A stretch of DNA of 64,000 bases, taken from positions 62,001 to 126,000 of the forward strand of contig CAWIRE010000014.1 in the NCBI GenBank assembly GCA_963838385.1, in the 5' to 3' direction. Shown piece after piece: positions 46,802 through 55,067 of this stretch. The position numbers and the translations under genes were made by a program. Every line of letters begins with the position of its first letter. Positions within the stretch are counted from its first letter, which is position 1. The notes beneath the pieces were generated by a model, which had not been told where the DNA came from, searched no databases, and saw only the letters and a list, made by a program, of their open reading frames with translations. This DNA is from DAHUYF01 sp963838385 (lineage in GTDB: Bacteria > Pseudomonadota > Alphaproteobacteria > ATCC43930 > CGMCC-115725).

Positions 46802-48760
46802 ATGCACAGCCTCTTGACCCTGGTGCGCGCGCTGCACTTCGCCTCGCTGTTCACGCTGGCGGGCGGCCTCGCCTTCGCCGCTCTCATCGCCGAGCCGGCG
46901 CTGCGCCGCCATCCCGAGGCGGGCGGCGCCGCGGCGTTCCGCCGCGAGATCTTCCGCCTGGCCTGGCTGGGCCTCGGCCTCGGCATCGTCTCGGGCCTGC
47001 TCTGGCTCGCGCTCGAGGCGGCGAGCATGAGCGGCCGGCCGCTCGCCGACGCGCTCTCGCCCGGGATTCTCGGCACGGTGCTGAACCGCACGCATTTCGG
47101 CCGCGACTGGGAGCTGCGCGGCGCGCTGGCGCTGCCGCTGATCCTGTGCCTGGCGATCGCCGCGCGCCGCCGCTCCGCCCTCGCCTTCTGGACGGCGCTC
47201 GCCTTGAGCGCGGCGGCGCTGGCGACGATCGCCGGCGCCGGCCACGCGGCGGCGGGCACGGGCGGGGCCGGCTGGATCCGGCTCGCCGCCGATGCGACGC
47301 ATCTGCTGGCCGCGGGCGCGTGGCTGGGCGGGCTGGTGCCGCTGGCGCTGCTCTTCGCCGCGGCGCGGCGCGATGGCGCGTCCTGCGGCCGGGCGGCCTA
47401 CGCGGCGACGCGACGCTTCTCGCTGCTCGGCATGATCGCCGTCGGCCTCATCCTCGCGACCGGCACCGTCAACAGCATCTTCCTCGTCGGCACCATCCCG
47501 GCGCTGCTCGGCACCGATTACGGCCATCTGCTGATGATCAAGCTGGCGCTGTTCCTCACCATGGTGATCTTCGCCGCGATCAACCGGCTGTGGCTGACGC
47601 CGCTGCTGGCCGACGGCGCCGCCGGCCCGGCGCTGCGGCTGCTGCAGCGCAATGCGCTGATCGAGGCGGCGCTGGGCGGCGCCGTGCTGCTGGTGCTGGG
47701 CGCGCTCGGCACCTTGCCGCCGGCGCTCCATGTCGAGCCGCGCTGGCCGCTGCCGTTCAGCCTCAGCCTCGCCGTGCTCGAGGCGTCGGCGCGGCTGCGG
47801 CGGGAATTGCTCGCCGCCATCGCCCTGGCGCTGCTCGGCCTGGCGCTCCTCGGCTATGCGCTCTGCCGCCCGCGCCAGCGCACGATGCCGCTGCTGGCGG
47901 GGCTGTTCCTCTTCCTCGCGACATCCTGGTGGCCGCTGCAATTCATGCTGGTCACCGCCTATCCCACCAGCTTCGCGCAATCGCCGGTGCGCTTCACCGC
48001 CGCCTCGATCCTGCGCGGCGCGCGGCTCTATGCCGGCAACTGCGTGGCCTGCCACGGCGCCGGCGGCAAGGGCGACGGGCCGCTCGCCGCGGGCCTGCCG
48101 GTGGCGCCCGCCGATCTCACCGCGGCGCACCTCTTCGGGCATCGCGACGGCGACCTCTTCTGGTGGATCGGCCGGGGCATTCCCGCCGGCGGCATGCCGG
48201 GCTTCGCCGCCAGCATCGGCGAGCAGGGCCGCTGGGACCTGATCAACTTCCTCCATGCCCGCGCCGCCGCGGCCCAGCCGGCGGTGCTGCTGCCGCAGGT
48301 CACCGCGACGCCGGCGCCGGTCGCGCCCGACTTCGCCTTCGAGCGCGGCGGGCGGCAGGCGAGCCTGCGCCAGACGGTCGCGGCGGGGCCGGTCCTGCTG
48401 GTGCTCTATCGCCTGCCGGGCGCGCTGGCGCGGCTGCAGCAGCTGGCCGCGGCCGAGAGCCGCCTCGCCGCCGCGGGGCTGCGCCTGCTGGCGCTGCCGA
48501 TCGACCCCGAGGCGGGCGAGGCCGCGCGCGCGCCGGGTCTGCCCGATTTCGTCGTGCGCGCCCCGCCCGAGGCGGCGCAGGCCTATGCGCTCTTCACCGG
48601 CGACCATCCGGCCGAGTGCGAGCTCCTGATCGACGGCGCGGGCTTCCTGCGCGCGCGCTGGAGCGAGGCGCTGCCGGACGCGGCGGCGCTGCTCGTCGAG
48701 CTCCACCGCCTGGCGGCGCTGCCGATGGCGGCGCGGCCGGTGCATGTCCATTCCCATTGA
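46802..48760 (+). CDS. copD: CopD - cytochrome c - thioredoxin-like fusion protein
   Basis: A 652-residue protein of three parts. Residues 1 to about 390: membrane domain of the CopD/PcoD family with about nine helices and conserved His (HFASLFTLAGG, HLLAAGAWLGG). About 400-495: a class I cytochrome c with CVACH (near 413) and a distal Met in GGMPGF. About 505-640: a redoxin-like fold lacking a CxxC pair. The C-terminus is HVHSH. The layout suggests electron transfer coupled to copper uptake, which is inference. Confidence 0.85.
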   Translation: MHSLLTLVRALHFASLFTLAGGLAFAALIAEPALRRHPEAGGAAAFRREIFRLAWLGLGLGIVSGLLWLALEAASMSGRPLADALSPGILGTVLNRTHFGRDWELRGALALPLILCLAIAARRRSALAFWTALALSAAALATIAGAGHAAAGTGGAGWIRLAADATHLLAAGAWLGGLVPLALLFAAARRDGASCGRAAYAATRRFSLLGMIAVGLILATGTVNSIFLVGTIPALLGTDYGHLLMIKLALFLTMVIFAAINRLWLTPLLADGAAGPALRLLQRNALIEAALGGAVLLVLGALGTLPPALHVEPRWPLPFSLSLAVLEASARLRRELLAAIALALLGLALLGYALCRPRQRTMPLLAGLFLFLATSWWPLQFMLVTAYPTSFAQSPVRFTAASILRGARLYAGNCVACHGAGGKGDGPLAAGLPVAPADLTAAHLFGHRDGDLFWWIGRGIPAGGMPGFAASIGEQGRWDLINFLHARAAAAQPAVLLPQVTATPAPVAPDFAFERGGRQASLRQTVAAGPVLLVLYRLPGALARLQQLAAAESRLAAAGLRLLALPIDPEAGEAARAPGLPDFVVRAPPEAAQAYALFTGDHPAECELLIDGAGFLRARWSEALPDAAALLVELHRLAALPMAARPVHVHSH

Positions 48761-48794
48761 GCTAGGCTCGCCCGCCACCAGCCGAGGAAGCGCC

Positions 48795-49091
48795 ATGCCC
48801 TATGCCATCCAGACCTTCGACAAGCCCGGCCACGCCCATCTGCGCACCGCCAACCGCGTGGTCCATCTCGACTATCTCGAGGCGCACAAGGGCAAGCTGC
48901 TCGCCGCCGGCGCGATGCTGCTGGATGACGGCGCCACCGGCGAAGGCGGCCTGCTCATCGTCGACACCGAGGAGCGCAAGGTCGCCGAGGAGTTCATCGC
49001 CAACGATCCCTTCACCAAGGCCGGGCTCTTCGCCAAGGTCATCGTGACGCGCTGGCGCAAGGCCTATTTCAACTTCCAGAACTGTCTCTGA
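48795..49091 (+). CDS. YciI-like protein
   Basis: A 98-residue YCII-domain protein: MPYAIQTFDKPGHAHLRTAN, then HLDYLEAHKGKLLAAGAML and ANDPFTKAGLFAKVIVTRWR. The Asp/His pair (HLDYL and DPF) corresponds to the family's putative active site. A ferredoxin-like fold; role unknown, perhaps an enzyme like muconolactone isomerase relatives. Start at 48795 behind GAGGAAG. Confidence 0.8.
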   Translation: MPYAIQTFDKPGHAHLRTANRVVHLDYLEAHKGKLLAAGAMLLDDGATGEGGLLIVDTEERKVAEEFIANDPFTKAGLFAKVIVTRWRKAYFNFQNCL

Positions 49092-49173
49092 CCGTCCGCC
49101 GCGACGGCGGCGGGGAACATCGGACCGCCGCGAGTGTTGGGAGAGGGTCTAGAGCCAGACCCGGAGGTCGCCC

Positions 49174-49326
49174 ATGTCGCGGACATTCGCCCAGATCTTC
49201 CTCGCCCTGTTCCTGCTTGCCGGCGCCGGCACGCTGCTCAGCGCCTGCAACACCGTCGCCGGCGCCGGCGAGGACATGTCGAGCGCCGGCCACGCCGTCA
49301 CCAACAGCGCCGAAAAGAACAAGTAG
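49174..49326 (+). CDS. Entericidin-like small lipoprotein
   Basis: A 50-residue protein (MSRTFAQIFLALFLLAGAGT...). Lipobox LLSAC, then NTVAGAGEDMSSAGHAVTNS, the entericidin A/B pattern. These small membrane lipoproteins are linked to stationary-phase stress. Ribosome site CGGAGG. A strong terminator follows at 49357. Confidence 0.8.
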   Translation: MSRTFAQIFLALFLLAGAGTLLSACNTVAGAGEDMSSAGHAVTNSAEKNK

Positions 49327-49356
49327 CGCGCGCAGCAGCGGCTCGGTCGCTGATCG

Positions 49357-49389
49357 AAACCCCGCCGCAGCGCGCCGCGGCGGGGTTTT
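49357..49389 (+). terminator. Intrinsic terminator after the entericidin gene
   Basis: Stem AAACCCCGCCGC/GCGGCGGGGTTT with an 8-base loop, followed by TTTTCC. Its base pairs are symmetric enough to work on both strands. Confidence 0.85.
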
Positions 49390-49408
49390 CCGTCGGGGAG
49401 CAGACTAC

Positions 49409-49430
49409 GCCCCCGGTGTACACCGGGGGC
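49409..49430. repeat. Perfect 22-bp palindrome
   Basis: GCCCCCGGTG-TACACCGGGGGC reads the same on both strands, then TAAAAA follows. It may be a second terminator or an operator-like site; no gene directly depends on it. Confidence 0.5.
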
Positions 49431-49548
49431 TAAAAATCTGCTCTACGCCGATGACGCAGTCCGCGCCGCGATCGGACACCGATCATCGTAAGGTCGCGGC
49501 CCTCGGCGGCCAAGGCTCTACCGGCTCTGCGCTCCGAAAACCTCCATC

Positions 49549-49632
49549 CTCGCCTTCCCCGCGAAAGCGGGGAGCCAGGGCGGGCGACGGGCGGTTGCTC
49601 CTGGGCCCCCGCTTTCGCGGGGGCGACGACTT
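49549..49632 (+). repeat. REP-like paired palindromes, copy 1
   Basis: CCCCGCGAAAGCGGGG (49557-49572) and CCCCCGCTTTCGCGGGGG (49606-49623) face each other across about 33 bp, with CTCGCCTT before and CTCCTGGGC between. The block recurs inverted at 51037-51107. A 17-bp direct repeat (GGCTCTACCGGCTCTGC) brackets it at 49515 and 49674. Confidence 0.75.
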
Positions 49633-49655
49633 TGTTCTAAGTTCTAACCTCTGTC

Positions 49656-50309
49656 CTAACTTCGGATCATGGCGGCTCTACCGGCTCTGCTGGGGCTTCG
49701 GCATGGTGCTGCCGGCGCCGGTGGTGCCGTGGTGCGCCCGGCGACCTCGGGCAGCTCCGCCAGCTCCTTCGCCTCCGCCATATGCTCCTGCAGCATCGGC
49801 AGCGTGTGCCGCGACAGCGCCTTCAGCACCGGCTCCTGCCCGTCCTGCTCCTCGCGCTGGAAGAGCGCGATCGCCTGCTCGTGGCCCTGGACCTGGAGCG
49901 GGATGTACTGCTGGTCGAAGGCGCGGCCGTTGAGCGCGCGCAGCTTCTCCAGCGCCGCCTGGTCCTCCTTGGCGATGCCGCTGGCGGGGGTGACGCCCAT
50001 GCGGCGCGCCAGGCGGTCCAGCGCCTCGTCGATGGCGGTGTGGTCGGTCGCCATCCAGCGGCCGAACTCGCGCACGGCGGGCCCGGCCGCGTTCTTCTCG
50101 GCGAGCCGTCCCATCTCGACCTCGGCCTTGCTGCCCATGGCGGCCTGCTGCAGGAAGTCGCGGTCCTGCTGGTTGAGCATATGCATCATTTCCTCGCCGC
50201 GGGCGCCGGGCGTGGGCGTGGCCGGCATTTCCCGCGGCTGGGTCTGCGCCCAGGCGGGCGCGGCGGCGAAGAGGGCGAGCACGGCGATGGTGGCGGCACG
50301 GGATGTCAT
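49656..50309 (-). CDS. DUF4142 secreted protein
   Basis: A 217-residue protein with a signal peptide (ends APAWA) and a DUF4142/ferritin-like helical domain: DRDFLQQAAMGSKAEVEMGR, AVREFGRWMATDHTAIDEAL, and HEQAIALFQREEQDG. Such proteins sit in the periplasm with no fixed role. The last residues (PSRAGRAA) derive from a 17-bp repeat shared with 49515, so the native C-terminus may have been altered by insertion of the REP block. Confidence 0.78.
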   Translation of the reverse strand: MTSRAATIAVLALFAAAPAWAQTQPREMPATPTPGARGEEMMHMLNQQDRDFLQQAAMGSKAEVEMGRLAEKNAAGPAVREFGRWMATDHTAIDEALDRLARRMGVTPASGIAKEDQAALEKLRALNGRAFDQQYIPLQVQGHEQAIALFQREEQDGQEPVLKALSRHTLPMLQEHMAEAKELAELPEVAGRTTAPPAPAAPCRSPSRAGRAAMIRS

Positions 50310-50510
50310 GGCAGGCCTCCGGCGTGTGAGGGTGCGGTCGTCTTCCTCGGCAACGACGCCTCCGCCGGGGTGTTCCGCGCGCCGGGTAGGTTTTTTCCGG
50401 GGTGCGGCGCGGGGCGCGCCGGCGGGCGAAGCGCGCGGCCGGGAGATGCGCGCGACGGTGGAACCGTCGCCCAGCCCGCGCGTTGACGGGGCTACTGCGG
50501 GAGGAAGCCC

Positions 50511-50957
50511 ATGGTTGCACGATGGTTGCTATGCGCCGCACTGCTGTTGCCGCTCGCCGCGCCGGCGCACGCGATGTGCCGGGACGACATCCAGGATCTC
50601 AAGCCGCGCATCGACCGGATCAAGACGGCGAGCCCGCCGCGCTACGCTCTAGCGCTCAAATGGTGGGGCCGGGCGCAGGAGGCCGAGGCGGGCAGCGAGG
50701 TCGAATGCCTCAACTATCTCACCCGGGCGCGCCGCGCCCTGATCGAGCAGCAGCCGCAGATCGCCGATTGCCTCGGCGCCAACGCCTATCTGCCGCAATG
50801 CCAGAACGGCGGCGGGCCGGGCGTGCAGCCGGTGACCGCGACCGCGGCCGGACTCGGTGGCCCCGATGGCAGCTTCGGCAACACCGGGAACATCCTGGGC
50901 ACGGTCGGCTCGACGCTGCAGACCTCGAACCCGGAGGCAACGGGAGCCGAGCGATAG
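50511..50957 (+). CDS. Hypothetical secreted protein
   Basis: A 148-residue protein. Signal peptide MVARWLLCAALLLPLAAPAHA, a short helical region with three Cys (CRDDIQDLKPRI, ECLNYLTRARRA, DCLGANAYLPQC), then a Gly/Thr-rich tail. Start after GGGAGGAA. Not recognised. Together with the following small secreted genes it forms a run of cell-envelope proteins. Confidence 0.6.
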   Translation: MVARWLLCAALLLPLAAPAHAMCRDDIQDLKPRIDRIKTASPPRYALALKWWGRAQEAEAGSEVECLNYLTRARRALIEQQPQIADCLGANAYLPQCQNGGGPGVQPVTATAAGLGGPDGSFGNTGNILGTVGSTLQTSNPEATGAER

Positions 50958-51036
50958 GGTTCGACGGGGTCACCACGGAGGCATGGAGGGCACGGAGAAG
51001 AGGTGTTTGGCGGTCCCGGGAAAATGAGATGATTAT

Positions 51037-51107
51037 CGCCGCCCCCGCGAAAGCGGGGGCCCAGGAGCCGCCCCGCTCTGGTTCCCCGCTTTCGCGGGGA
51101 AGGCGAG
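51037..51107 (-). repeat. REP-like paired palindromes, copy 2 (inverted)
   Basis: CCCCCGCGAAAGCGGGGG (51042-51059) and CCCCGCTTTCGCGGGG (51084-51099) around CCCAGGAGCCGCCCC. Its reverse complement matches copy 1 at 49.5 kb over about 70 bp. The remaining gap between 50957 and 51287 has no gene. Confidence 0.75.
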
Positions 51108-51286
51108 AGGGATGATGTGCCTGCGGGTCACAGCCCGGGGGCGGCCATGACGACGGAAGGGTGTCGGGGAAGGCGAGCAGCGATCCTAACAACCGCGGCG
51201 GGGGCGCCGATCCTTGCAGCGCGTTAACTTGCCGCCGGCGCCGCCTCGTCCCACAACAGCGGCGCCAGGCGGGCCAAGGGGAAGCG

Positions 51287-51631
51287 ATGCAGCTGCGGTG
51301 GTGGTGTGTTGGCCTGGCCTGCCTGTTGGCGGCCGGCTGCGTGGCGGAGGGCGGCGACGGCCCGGATATCCCGGCTATGCCGACTATTCCTCCTGGTATG
51401 ACGGGCCCTATTACCCCTGGTACGGCCCCGACGATGGCGTCTGGCCGGGCGGCGGCGGGTCGGCCGTGGGGGGGCGGCTATCCCTGGCATGGCGGTTGGC
51501 ATGGCGGCTGGCACGGCGGCTGGCATGGCGGTGCGCATGGCGCCTGGCACGGCGGCAGGGCCGGCGGCTGGCACGGCGGCGGTGGCCATGGCGGCGGCCA
51601 TGGCGGCCATGGCGGCGGCGGGCACCGCTAG
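51287..51631 (+). CDS. His/Gly-rich lipoprotein with two compensating frameshifts
   Basis: As read: MQLRWWCVGLACLLAAGC (lipobox, Cys18), a middle part, then GGYPWHGGWHGGWHGGWHGG repeats. The middle reads better one frame over, where YADYSSWYDGPYYPWYGPDD appears, the text usual for such Tyr/Gly-rich proteins. Shifts lie near 51360 and near the G6 run at 51468-51473. The His-Gly repeats may bind metal; copper genes are close. Ribosome site AAGGGGAAG. Confidence 0.55.
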   Translation: MQLRWWCVGLACLLAAGCVAEGGDGPDIPAMPTIPPGMTGPITPGTAPTMASGRAAAGRPWGGGYPWHGGWHGGWHGGWHGGAHGAWHGGRAGGWHGGGGHGGGHGGHGGGGHR

Positions 51632-51662
51632 GTCGGCGCGGGCAGAGAGGGAGGACGATCAG

Positions 51663-52523
51663 ATGAAGCTTCGGGTCCTGGGACTGGCGATGGTTCTGGC
51701 CGTCGCCGCGGCCGGCGCGATGGCGCAGCCGGCGGCGCCCGGCAGCGACCTGCAGGCGGCGATCGCCGCCGGCCAGCGCGGCGACTACACCGAGGCCATC
51801 CGCCTCCTCACGCAGGGGCTCGCGGCGCCGGGACTCAGCGGCCAAGAGCAGGCGAGGCTGCTGCTCTATCGCGGCTTCGCCTATGACGAGACCGGCGAGT
51901 ACGATCGCGCCATCGCCGATTACGACAAGGCGCTCGAGCTCAAGCCCGGCACGCCGCAGCTCTATTACCGGCGCGGCATCGCCTGGCGCGAGACGGGCGA
52001 CTATGCGAAGGCGCTCGCCGATTTCAACGCCGCCGTGGCGGCGGCCAAGCGCGGCGAGCCGGACTGGCCCTTCATCCATGGCGACCGCGGCATCGTCCGC
52101 TTCGCGCTGGGGCAGTATGGCGAGGCGGCGCGGGATTTCGCGCGGGTGGTGAAGCTCGACCCGACCGACCAATACGCCATCCTCTGGCTGCATGTCGCGC
52201 GCGGCCGGGCGGGCACGCCCGAGCCGCAGGAATTGGCGCAGCAGGCCGCCGCCGCCCCGGCCGACCAATGGCCGCGCCCGATCCTCTCGCTGTTTCTCGG
52301 CGCGGCGACGCCCGCGCAGGTGCGCCAGGCCGCCGGCGAAGGCGACGAGGAGCCGCGGCAGAACCAGGAATGCGAGGCCGATTTCTTCCTCGGCGAATAC
52401 GCCCTGCTGCATGACGACCGGCACTCGGCGCGGCCGCTGCTGAAGCACGTCGTCGACACCTGCTCGCCGAGCCTCGGCGTCGAGGCCGGCGCCGCGGGCG
52501 AGCTGGCGCGGATCGGGCAGTAG
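51663..52523 (+). CDS. Secreted TPR protein
   Basis: A 286-residue protein with a signal peptide (ends GAMA) and at least four tetratricopeptide repeats (YRGFAYDETGEYDRAIADYD, YRRGIAWRETGDYAKALADF, GDRGIVRFALGQYGEAARDF). The layout is NlpI-like, without a lipobox. TPRs hold partner proteins; the partner is unknown. Start ATG at 51663 follows GGGAGGACGAT. Confidence 0.78.
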   Translation: MKLRVLGLAMVLAVAAAGAMAQPAAPGSDLQAAIAAGQRGDYTEAIRLLTQGLAAPGLSGQEQARLLLYRGFAYDETGEYDRAIADYDKALELKPGTPQLYYRRGIAWRETGDYAKALADFNAAVAAAKRGEPDWPFIHGDRGIVRFALGQYGEAARDFARVVKLDPTDQYAILWLHVARGRAGTPEPQELAQQAAAAPADQWPRPILSLFLGAATPAQVRQAAGEGDEEPRQNQECEADFFLGEYALLHDDRHSARPLLKHVVDTCSPSLGVEAGAAGELARIGQ

Positions 52524-52622
52524 CGGCGAAGGCCATTGGCGCGCCCGTCGATCGATAGTACTCTTTGGGGGAGATTCGCGCGCTCGATGCGCGCATGAGG
52601 CGCCGTGCAAGGGGGGTAGCGC

Positions 52623-52916
52623 ATGGCTTCCGGTCTGCGGCTGGCTTCGGCCGTGGCGTTCATCGTGATCTTCCACGCCGCCGGCGCCCCGGCGCAGCTC
52701 CTGCCGGCGCCGGTGCCGCCGCCGCCGCAGCCCATGCTCGGCCCGCCGGTGACATCGCCGCCGCCGCCCGCCGCCATGCCACCGCCCCCGATGCAGCCGC
52801 CGCTGCCGCCGCCGGCGGGCAGTCCGGGCGGCAGCGGCGGCGATCTCTGCGCCGGGCTCACGCCCGAGCAGCGCCAGCAGATCAAGCTCTGCCGCTCGGC
52901 GGACGAGCCGAGGTGA
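52623..52916 (+). CDS. Proline-rich secreted protein
   Basis: A 97-residue protein: signal peptide (about 1-24), then a PPPPQPM/PPPPAAMPPPP-type spacer and a short end CAGLTPEQRQQIKLCRSADE with two Cys. Likely spans the cell wall or binds an SH3-like domain. Two bases separate it from the next gene, so they are translated together. Confidence 0.6.
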   Translation: MASGLRLASAVAFIVIFHAAGAPAQLLPAPVPPPPQPMLGPPVTSPPPPAAMPPPPMQPPLPPPAGSPGGSGGDLCAGLTPEQRQQIKLCRSADEPR

Positions 52917-52917
52917 G

Positions 52918-53538
52918 ATGGGCCGCCTCGCCGCGACGCTGATCGCCCTGCTGCTGGCGCTGACGGCGGCGAGCTCGGTCCGGGCGGCCGGCGAGCCGGG
53001 CGCCGCCGCGGCCGCGCCCTGCGCCGAGGGCGCGGTCGCCGCCGACTGCATCAAGGCGCTGCAGCAACAGCTGGCCGAGAGCGCCGACCGGCAGCGCGAT
53101 CTCGAGGCCATCATCCGCCAGCTCAACGCCAACCTCGCGGCGGAGAGAGCGCCGGTCGGGAAAAAATACCAGGACTCGCTGATGGCGTTCTACGACTACC
53201 AGGCGGCCTTCATGCGCTATGGCGCGCATCTCTACGCATGGGAATTGTGGGTGTCGAGCCTCGTGCTCGGCCTGGTCGCGATCATCGTCTTTGCCGGGCT
53301 CAGCTTTTCCGGCTACCAGCTGTGGAAGGCGGTGACCGTCGCCGGCGTGCAGACGACGGCGGAGATGGAGCTCTCGGCCGGGAAGCTGCGCGTCACCTCC
53401 TCCGTCGTCGGCATCGTCGTGCTGCTGATCTCGCTGGCGTTCTTCTATCTCTTCATCGTCGAGGTCTATCCCATCAAGGGCGCGCTGCCGGAAGCGCCGG
53501 CGAAGGCGTCGCGGACGCCGGCGGCGGGAGCGTCGTAG
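52918..53538 (+). CDS. Membrane protein with two helices and a coiled coil
   Basis: A 206-residue protein: a signal sequence (1-23), a short Cys-containing segment, a coiled-coil stretch (KALQQQLAESADRQRDLEAI), then two membrane helices (LWVSSLVLGLVAIIVFAGLS and VVGIVVLLISLAFFYLFIV). Pairing with the Pro-rich gene suggests an envelope complex. Not recognised. Confidence 0.6.
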   Translation: MGRLAATLIALLLALTAASSVRAAGEPGAAAAAPCAEGAVAADCIKALQQQLAESADRQRDLEAIIRQLNANLAAERAPVGKKYQDSLMAFYDYQAAFMRYGAHLYAWELWVSSLVLGLVAIIVFAGLSFSGYQLWKAVTVAGVQTTAEMELSAGKLRVTSSVVGIVVLLISLAFFYLFIVEVYPIKGALPEAPAKASRTPAAGAS

Positions 53539-53664
53539 CGGCGCGCGGGCCGCGTGTCATGGCTGGCCAAAGGCGGGGCTGGGCAAAGGCGGGCGGCGTG
53601 ATCCCTGTCACACCCGCGCAGGCGCCGGGATGCGAGGGTGATGGCGACGCGGCAGGGGATCGCC

Positions 53665-53829
53665 ATGGAGCAGCAGCACATCGACCAGCTGAGACGGCGT
53701 GCCGCGCATTACCGGCAGCTCGCCCGGGGCCCGGTTCCCTGGGCGGTGGCGGAGCAGCTCGACGCCCTGGCCGATGAATGCGAGGGCGAGGCCCGGCAGC
53801 GGCTGGCGGAGTGCTGGCAGGCCGCCTGA
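53665..53829 (+). CDS. Small helical protein
   Basis: A 54-residue protein (MEQQHIDQLRRRAAHYRQLA...) of the small alphaproteobacterial helical type seen also at 6.2 and 62.8 kb. The ATG at 53665 was preferred; an earlier ATG at 53641 is possible. Function unknown. Confidence 0.45.
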   Translation: MEQQHIDQLRRRAAHYRQLARGPVPWAVAEQLDALADECEGEARQRLAECWQAA

Positions 53830-53830
53830 C

Positions 53831-54319
53831 CTAACCGCGCCAGCGCTCGCCGGGCGCCGCGGTCGCATACCAGCGCCGCAGCGCCTCGCCCGCGGCCTCG
53901 CCCTCCTGCGGCGCCCAGGCGGCGAATTCCTTGTCGGTCGCGGGATCGTAGGGGCCGGGCTTCACTTCCATCAGGATGGTGCCGGGGCTGCGCACGACCG
54001 CCGCGTGCCAGCAGCCGCCGGGGATCTCGACGAGCGCGCCGTCGCTGGCGAGCGGCACGCGCTCGGCGAGCGCGCCGTCATCGGCGAAGAGGAGGACATC
54101 GGCCGCGCCGCGCAGCACCAGCGTCAATTCCTGGCGGCCGGCGGCATGGCGATGCGGCCGCACGTAGGTGCCGGGCTCGGCGGCATTCAGCAGCCGCTGG
54201 ATCGGGTCCGAGGGCGCGGCGTGGAGGTTGAGGTTCATGCGCCGGCGCGGGCTCGCGCGCGCCTTGCGGACGAGATCGTCCAGCGCCTCGGAGCCGATGA
54301 TGGTCAACGAGCCTGCCAC
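53831..54319 (-). CDS. WbuC-family cupin protein
   Basis: A 162-residue single-cupin protein. RMNLNLHAAPSDPIQRLLNA, then YVRPHRHAAGRQELTLVL (cupin motif 1, two His and a Glu) and GGCWHAAVV (motif 2 His), ending EVKPGPYDP and KEFAAWAPQEG. These are WbuC marks, a family linked to O-antigen clusters with unknown chemistry. Stands alone here. Confidence 0.8.
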   Translation of the reverse strand: MAGSLTIIGSEALDDLVRKARASPRRRMNLNLHAAPSDPIQRLLNAAEPGTYVRPHRHAAGRQELTLVLRGAADVLLFADDGALAERVPLASDGALVEIPGGCWHAAVVRSPGTILMEVKPGPYDPATDKEFAAWAPQEGEAAGEALRRWYATAAPGERWRG

Positions 54320-54387
54320 GCGACGCCTCGCCCGTGCCGATGTCCTGGCGCGATCTTACGGGATGACGCGGCGCCGGGGTAGCGGCG

Positions 54388-54478
54388 AGGCGGATTCGCG
54401 CAGCGAATTCGTCCGAGGCGGCGTCAGCCGTTGCGTCAGCAACGGCGGGAGCAGCACCGATCGAGCTTGGCCTAATTG
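54388..54478 (+). repeat. Left-half copy (D) of the dispersed repeat
   Basis: Only the first two hairpins: GATTCGC/GCGAATT with loop GCA, and GCCGTTGC/GCAACGGC with loop GTCA, joined by the linker CGTCC-GAGGCGGCGTCAG known from copies A and B. Both stems differ in sequence from those copies but pair. Confidence 0.6.
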
Positions 54479-55067
54479 AGTCTGGGCCCGGCGGGAGGCG
54501 TCGCCGCGTTGCGGGCGAGCGCCGGCAACTATTGCCGGCGGGCGGCAAGCGATGCCGGGCGGGGCGGCCGTGGCATCGCGCGGTTCCTGGGAAAACCAGG
54601 CCGTTCCCGTGGAACGACCTTTGCACGTCGGTAGGAAGATCGCCTCGGAGATCGTTACGTGCAGCATTCTCATCGACAGCCGGGCAAGGGCACCTGCCCG
54701 CTTGCGACGCGGCCACCAAGGGAGAGGGCCGCACCGTGATGCTCGTCCTCATGTGGATCGGCCTGCCGGCCGCGATGGCAGCGCTCGTGCTGTTGTTCGG
54801 GTGATCAATTCGACAAACGATAACTGCGCTATGATCCTAAATACATTCCTTTGTCGCGCGGTCGTTCGGTTACGGCAGATCGCCACATTTGGCAGGAAAT
54901 TGTAGCGCCCGTCGGCCCGCTGACCCCCAACGTCACTGCGAACCCCCTCCAAGTCCGCCAGATCGCCGATAGCCATGACATGCACGAGACACGTGAGATA
55001 GTCCGCGATGCACCAGAGGTTAGCACCGCTCGCGAGCGCCTTATCCTGCGAGTGGCTCTAGGCCAAG
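54479..55067. other. Gene-free stretch at the left border of the restriction island
   Basis: No ORF here has a family match. From about 54805 the G+C content drops (ACAAACGATAACTGCGCTAT), marking where the foreign hsd region begins. A 21-residue hydrophobic frame at 54738 and longer frames at 54749-55026 show no supported coding signal. Confidence 0.5.

Noticed and set aside
46328..48796. 822-residue minus-strand open frame
   Set aside because: Antisense to copC and copD; Arg/Gln-rich shadow text.
54738..54803. 21-residue hydrophobic small protein
   Set aside because: A start and a membrane-like helix exist, but there is no ribosome site of note and no family support.
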